64,000 nucleotides of DNA, taken from positions 853,802 to 917,801 of the forward strand of contig JXTB01000082.1 of the NCBI GenBank assembly GCA_002914805.1, written 5' to 3'. The translations under genes were made by a program, and so were the position numbers. Under the pieces are notes generated by a model. That model did no database searches, was not told where the DNA came from, and saw only the letters and a program-made list of their open reading frames with translations. Every line of letters begins with the position of its first letter. The first letter of the stretch is position 1. The stretch is from Parasponia andersonii. Its lineage: Eukaryota > Streptophyta > Magnoliopsida > Rosales > Cannabaceae. Of the stretch, positions 22,561-35,523 are shown one piece after another.

Positions 22561-23355
22561 TGCCCCTATAGTTGCTAAAATAAAAAATTACAAAAATACC
22601 TCTATAGTTATTAAAATACCCTTTTATAATTTCTCAGATACTCGAAATATCCCTAAATTGAATAAAATACCCAAAAGACTACCTAATATGATAAGTACTC
22701 CTAAGTTCACAATAACAGACGAGAATTGTTACTACACGTAAACTAGTTTAGGATATTCTTGATCATCAAAGTCAGAGTAATACAATTATGATGATTAAGA
22801 ACATTTCAAACTAGTTGACATGTGATGAGAAAGGTTGTAATCATAATGTGTATATTTGTATATAGAATGACTTTAATATATGTATGCATTATTTTAGTCA
22901 CAAAAGTAATTATCTTAGACCCATTCAGGAGTCGATAATAAATTATGCATCTCAATATCGGTTCCTAAATTATCCTATTTGGACAGTTTAGGACTACACG
23001 TTATGTGTTGTCATTCACTTCTAAACATTGTGCTTTGGTCGAGTTCTGGTGGCATCTCCCTGTATTCTTCGAGTGTGTACATATATGTATCATACTGAGA
23101 GGAACTGTGGGGAAATACTGCTGAAATTTCGGCTTGAACGGAATAATATTTGAATGAATGATGAATCATATAACAAAGTAATCTTGAATGTGATAGGGTT
23201 TTACCCTTTAGAAGTGGAGTGATAAGGTAGATTTCAGATATTTTATAATCATTTATATAATCTTTGACAATAATTTCTAACTAGTTCTGACATCAAATAA
23301 CAAGTACTGCAAAATATGTCAGTTGACAAGAGTTAGATACATTTAAGGAATCACT
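22561..23355 (+). other. CACTA-1 region between the TAA tracts and the transposase
   Basis: Begins with one or two diverged units of the ATGCCCCTATAGT..TAAAATACC repeat that forms a tandem array at 46134-46960. From about 23040 it aligns by eye with 47280-47480 of CACTA-2, including GAACTGTGGGGAAATACTG. No reading frame is kept. Confidence 0.45.
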
Positions 23356-25680
23356 TTAGTAAAGAATATTGGAATGGTGTAATGACATTTCTTGATAAGG
23401 CGAAACATTTTGTGAATGACCAAGGCAAAATTCATTGTCCATATAAAGAATGTTACGATGTATTGCATAAGACACAAGATGTGATGAAGATATATATAAT
23501 AACGCATGAATTCGATTTAGAATATATCACTTGGACATTTCATGGAGAAGTTGATGATATGGACATTTTACAAAATGACCTGCATGGAGGTAATATTGTA
23601 GTAGATGAGATGGAGAATATGATAAATGACTCCATAGGTCCATTTACTCATGATCCTGTTCATACTGATGTGAATATGGATGAAGATGTTGCAATTTCGT
23701 CTTCTATGTCTGTAGAATAGTATGATAATTTGTTCTCTAAGATTAAGTCAGAATTGTATCCTGGGTACACACATTTCTCGGCGTTGAATTTCTTGGCCAA
23801 ACTTATGCATTTGAAAGTAATGCATAAGTGGAGTAATAAATCATTAAATAGCCTATTGACATTATTGAAAGAGGCACTTGTAGTAGAGAACAAGCTACAA
23901 GAGTCACATTATTAGGCAAAAAAATGGATGTCTAAGTTGGGATTAGGGTACGAGTCAATTCATATTTGCAAATATGATTGTGTTTTATTTTGAAAAGAAA
24001 ATGCAGACAAAAAAAATTGTCCAATATATAAGGTGAGCTATTGGGTGGATAAAAATATGAAGGACAAGAAAGTATCTCATAAAGTGTTACGGTACTTCCC
24101 ATTGACACCATGGTTAAAGCGATTATACGAGCAGAGGCACACTGTAGCAAGTATGAGGTGGCACTATTCAGGCCATTCTAATGAGGAAGGGAAGAGGTGT
24201 TAAAACATCCAGTTCATGAGGAAGCATGAAAAGAGTTTGATTGTAGATATCCTGAATTTGCCCAACAACTAAGGAATATATGATTGGGATTAGAGATAGA
24301 TGGATTCAATCCATTTGGCAACATGAGTTTGTCTTATAATATGTGACCAATGGTATTGACAACTCATAACTTGTTGTTGTGGCCATGTATGAAGGAGTGT
24401 TATTTTATGATGTCATTATGAATTCCTGGTTCTCAATCTCCTGGGAAAGATATGGATGTTTTTTTAAGGCCATTAGTTGAGGAGTTGAAACAATTATAGG
24501 CTGTCAGAGTAGATACTTGAGATGCCACTAGTAATAGCATATTCAAAATACAAGCTATGCTTTTATGGATTGTTAATGATTTTTCAGCTGATAGTAGTTT
24601 ATCTGATTGGAGTGGTCAAGATTACAAAGCTTGTCTAATTGGAGTGGTCAAGATTACAAAGCTTGTCTAACCTGTAACGAAGACACCTCTTCATTGAGAT
24701 TGAAGACCAAAACTTATTGCGTGGGTCACAGACATTTCTTGCTAACTAATCATTCAATGAGAAGAAGTAAAGAATTTGATGGGAAACCGGAGAGAAGAAA
24801 CCAGCCTTGGTCTTTCAATAATGAAGATATTTTAGAACAACTAAGACAATTTTCACATATGTTATCAGGTAAACATCCAAGTTATGGAGGGGTTAAGAGG
24901 AAACATGACAAAGATGAACTAAACTAGAGAAAAAAAAGTATTTTTTATGAGCTAGATAATTGGTCATCATTATCTTTGAGACACGATCTTGATATTATGC
25001 GTATTAAGAATAATATGTGTGATAGTGCTCTTAGCACAATACTGGGAATTGAAGGCAAATCAAAAGACATGATTAATGCCTAGCGTGATTTAGTTGATAT
25101 GAAAATAAGACAAGAACTGCATCTGGATGAATCGGAAAATAAGTTGATTAAACCTCACGCACAATACACTTTCACTGCCGATGAACGACGTAAATTCTGT
25201 CAATTTATTAAGTCAGTTAAATTTTTCGATAATGTTGCAAGTAACCTGCAGAGGAATGTAATTGATAATGACTCAAAAATAACTGGCCTGAAGTCGCATG
25301 ATTGTCATATTATTATGTAGCATTTGCAAGCTCCTTGCATAAGAACTTTTACAAATAACGAAATATCATTGACAATTATTGGACTCTGTAATTTTTTCTA
25401 ACAATTATGTGCTAGGAGTTTGATTAAGAAAGAGTTCGAGAAAGACTTGCTAGCTCCTTCCATAGTTCTTATTCTTTGCAAGCTTGAACGAATATTTCTC
25501 TCTGTATTTTTTGATATCATGGTTCACTTAGTGATGCATTTGCTCGAATAAGCATTACTTGGAGTACCTGTTTACTTTAGGTAGATGTATTTTTTTCAAT
25601 ATATTTTCAAGGGATTGTGACGAAATTTAATCGTCCCTATAAGAATGAGAATGTTATTGACACCGGTCTACAAAAATTCT
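23356..25680 (+). pseudogene. TNP2-like CACTA transposase, broken
   Basis: Starts with a transposase-associated domain (23382-23718: F-L-D-K-A-K then I-H-C-P-Y-K-E-C then T-W-T-F-H-G-E). Next comes F-S-A-L-N-F-L-A-K-L-M-H-L-K (23778 on), the TNP2 core with G-F-N-P-F-G-N-M-S (about 24303), Y-F-M-M-S (24402) and D-M-D-V-F-L-R-P-L-V (24450), then Y-K-A-C-L-T-C-N at 24650. A DUF4218-like block follows: D-I-M-R-I-K-N-N-M-C-D (24990) and G-L-K-S-H-D-C-H-I-I-M (25288-25317). Stops at 23718, 23913, 24199, 24925 and 25318, plus frame changes, make it non-functional. Family order is normal. Confidence 0.85.
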
Positions 25681-26060
25681 TAAGTGTATTCCAATCCCAA
25701 TGTTGTCCTATTGGAAAAAAGACTTATATATTACTTGATACGTATCTTCGGAAGAAAGTTGAGTGATACGTATTAAACAATTGCCCGGAGATTCAATAGT
25801 ATTTGGAGTAAGTCCCAATAACCAATAAAATATTAAATCATGATGATTATATGGTATGATATTAAACTTTCACATTTTTCCTATAATATAGTGAACACAT
25901 AAGGGAGCTCCAACAAAAAAGTGGGCAAAACCTAGATGAAATACAAAGACAATAGTTTCCATCTTTGTTTTATACGAAGGTATATAACTTATAATTCAAA
26001 CCTTTGTATATAATAGTTATTTTCATTATTGTCTAATTTATATTTTAATTGAATTAAGAG

Positions 26061-26306
26061 ATGTATCAATTACTTCAAAATAGATCCCCTCAAGTAACTA
26101 AGGAGTTGTACTCATTAGCATCTAAGCCACATCTTCATGTCTCATCTTATTCTATATGTATTGTAAATGGAACTCAATTCGTAAATCACACAAGGGATTC
26201 TAAACAATTGATTCCAAACAGTGGTATATCTATCCCTGAGACTGATGAGATTATATTTTACGGCTATTTAGAAGAAATTCAAGAGTTCAATTATATGGAC
26301 ATATAG
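26061..26306 (+). pseudogene. DUF4216-like 3' part of the CACTA-1 transposase gene
   Basis: 81 codons containing S-S-Y-S-I-C-I-V-N-G-T-Q-F-V and, further on, N-S-G-I-S then I-I-F-Y-G-Y-L-E-E-I. This matches the order of the conserved block that follows DUF4218 in CACTA transposases. It is separated from the preceding domain by stop-rich DNA, part of which may have been an intron. Confidence 0.6.
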
Positions 26307-26650
26307 TCTATTTTCTTATTCAAGTACAAATGATTTGATACCAATCCTAGAAAGAAAAAAATAAAAGTATAAAAAAACACAACAAATATAGCTATCAATT
26401 CTGAGCAGTATAAAGGTGACCCATATATTTTTGTTTCTTAAGCTAAGTAGGTATTATATATTGATGATTTGTTGAATGGTCCGAACTAGAGAATTATAGG
26501 AGACTTAAGTCATTGAGGTGGTTGGAATATTCAAGATAATGATATTGAGCCAGTTTTTATATAAGATTATAGCTCCTCAAACTTTGTTCTAATGGTTGAA
26601 CTTGGCGAGTTGGAGTTCATTAGTTACATTCGTGGAGTCAAAGTGAACAT

Positions 26651-26833
26651 GTGCAAAATTCTAATGATGTTATTCATGGTGTAGAAGAAGATGATTTTAT
26701 TGATGATAATGAATTTGACCATGATGACACAATGGATAATTATATAGAAGACGAAGTAGAATTGGATATGGGTGATGATGATGAAACTGATCAAGATGAA
26801 CATGAAGATTATATTGATAGCGATGATAATTAA
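26651..26833 (+). pseudogene. Acidic tail of the CACTA-1 transposase gene
   Basis: A 60-codon frame made mostly of Asp and Glu with a few His and Asn, ending in a stop at 26831-26833. Long acidic C-termini are common in TNP2-type proteins. It is in line with the transposase above but no longer joined to it by an open frame. Confidence 0.5.
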
Positions 26834-27124
26834 TATGAAAATATTATTAATTATGTATTTATGATAATATTTGTTATATTATTAATAAAATATATATTTT
26901 ATGAATATCATTTCCATATGCAATATATAATATTTATACTATTCATCAATATTATTTAGTTATAGCTACTGTTAGGCCCACATATCATATAGAGATGCAG
27001 GTGGAGTCCCTACATGTTAATCAGATACAAGAAATATTTTTACTTTGTCTAAGTAAAAATAAAACTACATACATTTACTATTTATTTCATTTGATTGATT
27101 ATTAATATTTTTTTTATCCTTTGT

Positions 27125-28650
27125 AGTGCCAATTGGTTAGAGGAAATGTTCAAAGAATAGATCTTTGAACTTGTAGGAGAAGCTCAATTCCTTGGAGCCA
27201 GAGCAACGACTCCCAATCTTACTTGATAAGATGGGAGCTACATGGAGAGCTGTTAAAGGGAACTAGAAGTGTTTTCTCCGTCTTATTGGGGTTCTTGTTA
27301 AGAAGAATACAGAACCTTTTCACAAGAGTTGGGCAAAGGTTCCTGCTGAACAGAAGATGAAAATAGAGCCTAGTGTCGAGGTAAGAATTTTTTTTATTAT
27401 TATATCCTTGTATTTTATTGAAATTATTTTTGTTAAATACTTTATTTTTTGGTCGTAGAAGTACTTCTAGTATAAAGATGTTAGCAATGACGAGCAACCT
27501 TGGGTATCCTAAGATATTGATCACATCATTTATGACATCTATAAGAATAGGAAGAATGAGCTCAATGAACACTTCAAGCTGAATGGCGGAGACGAGAACA
27601 ATCTTGACTTTCCCCGTACTCGTTGTTTTGTTTGTCCTGATATGACTTAGGAGGTTTGGAATAAGTGCATGGATTATTTTAGGTCTGAGGAGTTTAGGGT
27701 TAGTATTTCATTTAATTAGTCTTTGACTACATTAATTTTTTAACTATTACATTATTTATTAATGACTTTATGTCTGAGAGGAATGCTAGAAATAAGGGAC
27801 ACATGAAGTATGTTAGTAGGTAGAGGCTTAAGTCTACTATTGCCAATATATATGATATGGTAATCTTCTTTCAACTTATTTCTTACTTTTATATTTTTTT
27901 TATTATTTTTGTTTATATACTTATCAAATTCATCGCACAGGGGATCTTGAGACGGGAGAGATACAATCGATTGTAGAGAACTACCGAAAGACATATATGG
28001 ATCTTGTGACTATCATGTGGCCTTTTGAGGAGATTAAGTAGAATTATGTGAGTAAGTTATAAATTATTTATATTCATTGATAGTCTACCAATTTTACTTT
28101 TTTACTAATTTTTTTTGAACTATTTTTAGCCTAAGATGATTGAGATTCGCACGACTCAATTGTAATTTCAAGCATCTTCATCTAACTCCAGTTCTTTGAT
28201 ACAATCTATACACCTTGTATTAATGAGACATTGATTGATAACGAGATGCTTGGTGTTAGGAGAGAAGTTGGTCCGAAGCTTAAGGGAGTTATTAGCACTT
28301 CTTTTACAGTAGCTTCTCCACCATGGGATCCTCTTGTGCTCGACTCTGAGTTATGAGACTTTTTTATTAAGACACAGAGTTATTTAGCTGCTGCCCACCA
28401 TCATGAAGCGGTTCTCCTAATATAACATAATGTAGAGAAGCAGTACTTCAACGAACAACTGCATTATATGTCTGGCGTATTAGTGAGATTGGCTCTGGGA
28501 TTCCATATTTCCATTCAATTGCCTGTTGTTCCTGATATTCTTCTGATACCCTCACTGCCTATATTGCCTCTGAGATTTCGATTTGAATCTCCTCCCCCAA
28601 CTTCTGACACTCAAGATAACGCAGATCAGAATGAGACTAGCTAGCTAGCT
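27125..28650 (+). pseudogene. Second CACTA gene (plant transposase, Ptta/En/Spm type), broken
   Basis: Scattered in-frame pieces follow the order of the second product of plant CACTA elements. A segment near 27600-27700 reads D-F-P-R-T-R-C-F-V-C-P-D-M-T then a stop then E-V-W-N-K-C-M-D-Y-F, matching the family's W..L..YF region. A segment near 27775-27840 reads E-R-N-A-R-N-K-G-H-M-K-Y, matching its basic N-K-x-x-R block. Intron-like AT-rich gaps separate the pieces and stops occur in all frames. Its product class binds the subterminal repeats in known elements. Confidence 0.6.
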
Positions 28651-28834
28651 ACTTAGATAGTTCAATTTTTTTTTTTCTTGTTGAATATTTTTATTAAATT
28701 TTATTTTATGTGTATTTTTGTTATGAAATTATTTTAAATTTTATTTTAATTTAAAATTTAAAATTATATTTTATGTTTCAAATATTTTCTATTTATTTCT
28801 AATTTTAGTAATTTAATTATATTAAAAAATTAAA

Positions 28835-29236
28835 ACATCAATAGCGACAACAATATTGGTCGTCGCTCTAAACTTACTAATTTAATAACGGAAAAATCTT
28901 TGTGGTTGCTATTATGTCGTCGCTATAACTACATCTAAATATGTATATTCTTTTAAAAAAGTGCATCTATAGTGACGACATTTGTCGTCTCTATAGTGTA
29001 ACGACAGCCACTATCGTTATCTTTTAGTGATTGTTCGACAATAGTTTAGAAATGTCATCACTATACTTGACTATTCTGATGACAAATTCTGTCGTTGCTA
29101 TAGAGGAGTTATACCGACAGATCTATACTGACGACACATTAACGACAACATTATCGTCATGATAGACTTATAGCGATGACTTTTTGTTCTATAATGATGA
29201 CATTTGTCACTGCTATAGTGCCTTTTTCTTGTAGTG
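28835..29236 (+). repeat. CACTA-1 right subterminal region and terminus
   Basis: Repeated short motifs such as AGCGACGAC, GACGACATTTGTCGTC (28975 on) and GACATTTGTCACTGCTATAG occur in both orientations. The region ends CCTTTTTCTTGTAGTG at 29236, the complement of the canonical CACTACAAGAAAA terminus. Confidence 0.8.
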
Positions 29237-29239
29237 TGT

Positions 29240-32200
29240 GAGGTTTAAGTTGAATAAGCCATTTTAATATATACACACACATATAATCAAGATATTAAAT
29301 GCACATATTAACATTTGACATATTTATTAATAATAATTATAGAATATTTAATATATTATAAAATTAATTTGAAACTGAGACCAAACATTTTCTTAAGAAA
29401 AACATTAAAAAAAAAGATTTACAAAGCGAAACCAATAAAGAAGAAGAATTAAAATATTTTGTCAATATTTTTTTAAAAATGCGTTGGATTTTAAAATTTA
29501 AATAAAAATTTCATTTCAAAATTGTATCTCTAATTATAATTTTTAAGTTTTATTTAGCCTCGTTTCATAATTTAGACTTCTTTGGGTACGTAGGAATTTA
29601 TTTATTATATTACATATTTCGATTTTCTTATTGAATACAAAAAATTAATGGCACTTAAGAATAAATTTAAGGTAAAATATTCAAATAAAAATACACATTT
29701 TGGAGTAGAAAAACGTTGATTAGGCACGTACTTAGGAAAATATGGAATGGAAATTAAACCGACTGTAATACCTTTAGAAATTCGGAATAAAAATACTTGT
29801 GTGCTAAAAACACGTAAGTTTATTTATACCTGTATAATACTTCTAATTTTTTAAAAATACGTTTATAAAAATGCCAATAAAAAGTGTAATTTTCTATAAA
29901 AATGTTACATTTTTCAGCCACTTTAATGTGATTGGTCAAGAAAAAATATAAATCTTACTTATTGATAATTGATCAGGTGTTTAATTATTCAAAACAAAAT
30001 GAGTATTACGTAATAAAGAGTAACAGAAAAAAAACTAATGTGACAAAAAAATAATTGAATTTGAATGGAAAATAATATTTTAAATAAAGAAAATAAAATA
30101 GGTGAGAAGTATTATACAGCTAAAAGATATGTAGATTTATAATGTCTTCAATGAAAAAGTATATGTATTTTTAAGTATATTTGACAAAAATATGTATTTT
30201 GCTGTATAATTTAAAAATACATATATACGTGTATAATATCCGTATAATATGGATATTATACGTAAAATTGCTAACTTCGATTAGGCATGATTAAGCAATA
30301 TATAAATAAACATGATTATATCACGAGAATAACACAAGCTGAAAAACAGAGTAGATTAAGCATTAAAATATATGACCAGGATTGGAGCAAGAAATAAAAC
30401 CATGAGCATTCAAAAAAATATACGACCAGGATAAACCGTAAGCATTATTAAAATATATACCTCTTGATTACATATTCGGAAAGTAGGAAGGCTGTAAGGC
30501 TGTATTAAATAGTAAAGACAGAAAAAAGACCAATAAAAAGGACAAAGTTGCGCCTCCCTCCTTTATTTTAAAGTTTACATTAGCTTTCTAAATTAATTAG
30601 ATTTAGACCAAAAAAAAAAAAAGAAAAAAGAAAAAAAGAAAGAACTCTTACGAGATTGTAAAATTCCTAATAAATGTTTTATACGGAAATTTGGAGAAAC
30701 TAGGCCCTTTAATGTGATTCATGTAATGCCTACTAGTTAAGTCTTTGCAAAATAGTATTTTTGGGCAATTGGACATGGTCGAATTTTAACTTAAAAGTAC
30801 TACCTTTTGGAAAGCTACAAAAATGTGCTTTTTTTTTAGTAAACATATTAGAAATTAATTAGAATAGAGATAATTGATAATTTGTTTGTCTACGCTAAGT
30901 TGTAAACTTTCCTTTCCGTGTTTATAATGAGATTATTATATATGTTTTTGAAGAAGGAAAACTCGTTAAGCGCAATTGTAATTTATTTACGAACTTATTT
31001 AATGTGAATATTTTGTACTTTTCACAGTTCTATTTTATTCAAATTTTATCTTACGCCCCATGAATTAAAATTCTAGAACTCTATTTCGGTCCGCAAAACG
31101 CCCCACAAAGAATTATTAAGCAACAAAATATTAACAACGTAAACACACTCAGTTCAGATATCATAACTATGTGAGCACAGTGGTAGCCATCACAATAGAC
31201 AGAAGTTCCACTTCGTAATCATAAAACACCTCGAAGAGGGCCGAAAGGAATACAATCACAAGCCGTCTATATCACAAATGACCCATATTTACACTTCATT
31301 TTGATAAACATCACTTTTAATTTTTATGGCAAAACTACCAAGTCTAAAGTTTCTTCCATGTTTATAGACATACTAATAATTAAAATTTTCCCTCAGTTTG
31401 TTAATAACCGGATTTTGTAAATGGACAAACGATTGTCCTGTACATTTGAAGTAAGAAAGATTGGATGATACCACCAGCATCATAGATGAACTCAGAATGG
31501 ACCACTATACGGTGCCGTACATATGCAGTTAATTTCTAGGTTTTATATTGCTTTTTCACACACAATTTGACCAGGTCTGACATGAATGATGAATTATTGA
31601 TATGCATTCCAAATTCAAACCCAGCCTAAACTAAAGAAATGTTTTTGTAATTATCCATTTTTTTTTCGGATCAATTACAAATTTATCCTCTGTAGTTTTT
31701 TATTTTATTTTACAAAACCTTGCATTCCTGAGAATTACATTTTCGCTACTGGAACATCTAATTTTACGAAAAAGGTTTTAACTAATCTAAATATACACTT
31801 CTTTAAATGTATTGAAATAAAAATTATTTCAAAATAGTTTCTAAATTATTTAATTAAAAAAATAATATTTAAATTTATTTTTGTAATATTTCTAAATTTA
31901 GATACTTTCAATTAAATTTTAATTGATTTTTGTTAACTATGGGAAATTTAAATTAGTTTAGAGATAATTTTAGTAAAGTTTGAATTTTAAATTTTTTAAT
32001 TTTTATCAAAAATTTTTAAATTTCTTTTTATGTTCTCTCTAAATAAATGACTATTTAAGGAAACACCACGTATACCCCTAAAGAATGCAGCACATGACTA
32101 ACACATATTAGTACGATCTACTATTTAACATCTCTTAACGGATTGGAGTTGATTGCCACTATTTTGAGAATTTAAGTTTTAATTGCAAAAAAATTTAATT

Positions 32201-32360
32201 TAGGGGCCACATTGCCAATCTACGAAAAATTTAATGGGCAACCATGCCAAAACCCCTTTTAATTATGCCTATGTTGCGTCCTTTTTAAGAGTCTCAGAGC
32301 TGTTACTAAGCCATCGTTCTTAAAAAGAAGATAGAAACCCCTAATTTCCGCATAAGCCCG
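29240..32360. other. Intergenic AT-rich region
   Basis: No convincing gene. The segment 31080-31280 is less AT-rich (AAAACGCCCCACAAAG, GAGGGCCGAAAGG) and could be old untranslated or coding DNA, but no open frame supports that. The segment 32180-32262 matches one arm of the TIR element in HMA intron 1. Confidence 0.5.
32180..32262. repeat. One arm of the intron-1 TIR family (relic)
   Basis: TAATTGCAAAAAAATTTAAT then GGGGCCACATTGCCAATC then ACCATGCCAAAACCCC follows the same order as the right arm of the element at 9160-9658. No matching left arm was found in 31640-31760, so this is a truncated or diverged copy. Confidence 0.4.
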
Positions 32361-32445
32361 TGACACCCCTCATCTCCAGCCGCATAACCCAGACCATTTT
32401 AGGTTATTTAAAGGACACCCAGTCCTCTTACCACGACCTTCCGTT
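32361..32445 (+). repeat. Start of a second gypsy LTR, cut by copia element A
   Basis: Begins TGACACCCCTCATCTCC and is less AT-rich than its surroundings. Joining this piece to 41428 onward places the landmark TTACGTGTC about 765 bp from the start, against about 780 bp in the LTR at 636-2979. That spacing is the main argument; direct sequence similarity here is weak. Confidence 0.35.
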
Positions 32446-33776
32446 TGTTGACCTATGTGGCTTTCAATCTTATCTTATTTTGATAATAACAAACATATGA
32501 TTTAGTTACTAATAACTGGCTTGAGTTTGTAGTTATGAAGTTGAAAAAGAAATTGATAAAACTCAAGAAATGAAGTTCTCAAGAATAGAGAGTCATTGAT
32601 AAACCTCGAAGGATGAAGATGAATGTGAATAATCAAGATTCAAGACCAAGTCTTAATAAGTTAAAATTTATTTCCTAGTCTTGTACTTGATTTATTGCAT
32701 TACATAAAATATTCTCTTTGATATGACTCAAAAATCTTTCAAATGAATTTTCAAACGAATCTTTAAAGAATTAGCTAAACTTCAAATCTATTGATTCTTT
32801 AAAAATAAATATTATTTCTAATCTAGCCCGAATATTCTCAAAAGTATATTTTCTTAATGTTAAAAACTGTTTTGAAAAAGAAAGTTTTAAGAACGACTAA
32901 ATTAGTTCAAATAAACAATTTTTTTTTTGTTTTTGACTGATTTTGATCGACCAGGCTAGGTCGACCAAAATAAAGGCCAAAAATTGCTGTTAGAGCTAAA
33001 CTGGCATTTCGGACTCCAACGGCTAGTTTTTTGGTGGATAAAAATTATTTCTATTCGACCAAAATTTTGGCAGCAAGATACCAACGGTCGAAAACGGCTA
33101 GTTTTTGAAGACGTCTTTAAATAGAGCTAAGTTTGATGATTTAGGTAGAGAGAATACGAACCTATATTGATACCCAATCAGTTTCTAAGTGCAAAAGCTT
33201 TGTTTTACTCAACTATAACTTTCAAATCTATTTGAGCCATTCCTAGAGCATCATTTGTGCATTGTTTTCAAATCACCTAATCTTATCTTGTATTATTTCT
33301 TTGAGAGGTGATTCTTTGAGTGAGTGTTCACTTGTATTTTCATAAAAACATTATTGAGAGGTGAGGTTGGCACTGGAGTCATAAACAATCAAGTATAGGT
33401 GAAGTTGACACCGGATTCTAAATAATCCATGGTTAGACATAATAGAGCCGGATTCAAGACTATTATAAAGGCGTGGGTGTACTTAAGAAAAAATCACTCT
33501 AGTTATACAAGGGGTTAGTTAAGCCCATAATCTTGATTCGATAGTGGAAAGCTCTAAGCAAGTTGCAGAAAGCATCGTGTTTGTCGAACCTTGTAAAAAT
33601 AGCATTTGTATCTCTCTATCCCTATCTCTTTACTTTGATATTATGCTTATTTATTTGCTATTTTTACTTTCCCCATTCATTATTTGCACAATCTTGTTAC
33701 TTAAGTCAAAAAGGTTGTAAAAGTCTTAAAAACCCAATTTACCCCTCCTCTTGGGTTAACTATTCTTAGGACAACA
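32446..33776 (+). repeat. 5' LTR of copia element A
   Basis: 1331 bp, TG...CA. Its last 1.07 kb matches 40344-41422 closely. It holds the GGTCGACCAAAA motif near 32959 and a TTCGACCAAAA variant near 33056. An open frame at 33563-33769 is LTR sequence, not a gene. Confidence 0.88.
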
Positions 33777-33778
33777 AT

Positions 33779-33790
33779 TGGTATCAGAGC
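33779..33790 (+). other. Primer-binding site of element A
   Basis: TGGTATCAGAGC, complementary to the 3' end of initiator tRNA-Met, two bases after the 5' LTR. Confidence 0.9.
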
Positions 33791-33858
33791 TTGGTGCTTA
33801 ATTTTCTAAAACTTAACCATTTTTGAGATAGCTAATCTAAACAACTTTTCTTTTTAAT

Positions 33859-35150
33859 ATGAGAGGTTGTCACCTTCCAAACCACCCTTCTTTAATAGAA
33901 GTGATTTCAACTATTGGAGAAGTCATATGGACACATATCTTAGATCCATAGATTTTGATTTATGGTATATTATCATTAGAGGTCCATTAAAAATTAAAAA
34001 GATTGTTAATTGAGTTGAAGTAGAAAACGATATTGAGGAATATGATGAAAAGGATAAAATGTATTTTATCACAAATGGAAAATCTAGAAACATTCTTTTG
34101 TGTGGTCTAGATGGGAACGTATATAATAATATTGAAAAAGCTAAGGATGCTCATGAATTATGGAATATACTTGAAGTGTCATATCAAGGAACCAATTCCA
34201 TGAAGGAAACTAGAATTAATATTTTCACAAGAAACTATGAGTAATTCAAAATGGAAGAAGATGAATCTATTTCTCAAATATTGACTAGATTTACCTCCAT
34301 CATTAACTCTCTTGGTGCTTTAGGAAAAACCTTTCCAAATTGTGAGTTAGTGAGTAAGATTCTTTGAAGCCTCCCTCGAGCATATAGAAGCAAGGTGGTA
34401 GCTATTCAAGAAGCAAAGGACCTTAGCAAACAGACTCTTGAAGAACTTATGGGTTCCCTCATGACCCATGAAATCCTTATGAAAGAACTAATGAAGATGA
34501 AGGAGAAGAAAAGAAAAGAAAGGAATCACTTTTAAAGATGCCTTACAAGAAAACAATGAGAAAGAAGAAGAATTCGTGGATCGCAAGCTAGAAGACATTG
34601 CCTTACTTACTAACAGGTATAAGAAGTACTTAAATTTCAAAAAGAAGAATTTCAAGAAGAACATCAAAGGCAATGACTTCCGAGAGAAGAAGATGAAGAA
34701 TGATCCCATCACCTACTTTGAATGCAAGAAGCTGGGACATATGAGGAATGAATGTCCTATGAGAAGAAAAATGAAGAAGAAGGTAATGAAGGCCACTTGG
34801 GATGGTAGTGAAGAAGAAGAGTCCAATAGAGAAGAACAAGAAGAAATCGCCAACATGTACTTCATGGCAATAGAAAATGAGGTAAGCTCACTGGAATCTA
34901 AAAGTAAATTTCATGATGTTAGTGATACTGGTAGTGAGTTTAGTGATAGTGATTATGATTTATCAAATGAAAACTTGTTGAGTGATTTCAATGATTTAGA
35001 CAAAAACTATGAAAAGCTCATTTTCAAGAACAATGCTCTTAAAAAGGAAATTCTTAGTTTGTCAAAAATAGTTGAAAATTTTACCAAAGAAAAGGAAGTA
35101 AAATTACTTGTAGTAGTTGTGATATTTTATCAAAAGAAAACACTTCCTTA
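33859..35150 (+). pseudogene. Gag region of copia element A
   Basis: Pieces of a copia Gag (UBN2-type): D-F-N-Y-W-R-S-H near 33900, then I-L-L-C-G-L-D-G-N (34090) and L-W-N-I-L-E-V-S-Y-Q-G-T (34157 on). After that come Y-R-S-K-V-V-A-I-Q-E-A-K-D-L near 34383 and E-E-L-M-G-S-L-M-T-H-E. A zinc-knuckle-like block follows near 34728, with Tyr in place of the first Cys (Y-F-E-C-K-K-L-G-H-M-R-N-E-C). Stops at 34012, 34242 and 34366 and a frame change near 34530 break it. A Lys/Glu-rich stretch and an acidic stretch follow. Confidence 0.82.
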
Positions 35151-35309
35151 AATGACAAGATTTTTGACTTAACTAAAATTGTCCACAAATTTACAAATGG
35201 AAAGAAAAATTTTGACATGATGCTTGGTGGACAAAAATGTGTTTTTAAAAAAGGAGATATTGGGCACAAATATTCTATAAAACAATAATACCTCAAGAAC
35301 TATTTTGTG

Positions 35310-35480
35310 AAAGCTAGTACAAGTGACACAAAGCATACTTGCACTAATTGCAATCAAGATGGACATACTAATTTTTCATGCTTTGTAAAGAAAAATACAC
35401 ATTTTGGTAGAAAACTAGCTTGGGTACCAAAAGAATTTAGAACTAACACTCAATGACCCAAATTAGTATGGGTACCAAAA
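35310..35480 (+). pseudogene. Second zinc knuckle of element A
   Basis: A short frame reads C-T-N-C-N-Q-D-G-H-T-N-F-S-C near 35340-35381, a complete CX2CX4HX4C knuckle, followed by K-K-N-T-H-F-G and a W-V-P-K repeat (35415-35482). Elements B and C carry the same block in decayed form (B: C-N-Y-C-N-Q-N-G-H with Tyr for the last Cys; C: only the His kept). Confidence 0.7.
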
Positions 35481-35523
35481 ATCAAAGTTTGATTCTTACT
35501 TGTAGGTACAAAAAAAGAAGAAC

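Larger units (their letters stand above)
20693..29236 (+). mobile_element. Complete but inactive CACTA (En/Spm) transposon, CACTA-1
   Basis: The left end CACCGCAAGAAAGATGG and the complement of the right end, CACTACAAGAAAAAGGC, are inverted termini of the CACTA type. The 3-bp target duplication TGT is present at 20690-20692 and again at 29237-29239. The 8.5-kb interior has subterminal repeats at both ends, a CT-rich leader, an AT/TAA-rich stretch, a TNP2-like transposase and a second transposase-like gene, both on the + strand and both full of stops. It can no longer encode its own movement. Confidence 0.85.

Noticed and set aside
28835..29236. Regular short repeats as a CRISPR-like array
   Set aside because: Motifs occur in both orientations with irregular spacing and end at a CACTA terminus in plant DNA.
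33563..33769. 68-codon hydrophobic frame
   Set aside because: Lies wholly in the 5' LTR of element A.
34488..34839. Phe/Leu-rich membrane-like frames on the - strand
   Set aside because: Complement of Lys/Glu-rich gag text of element A.
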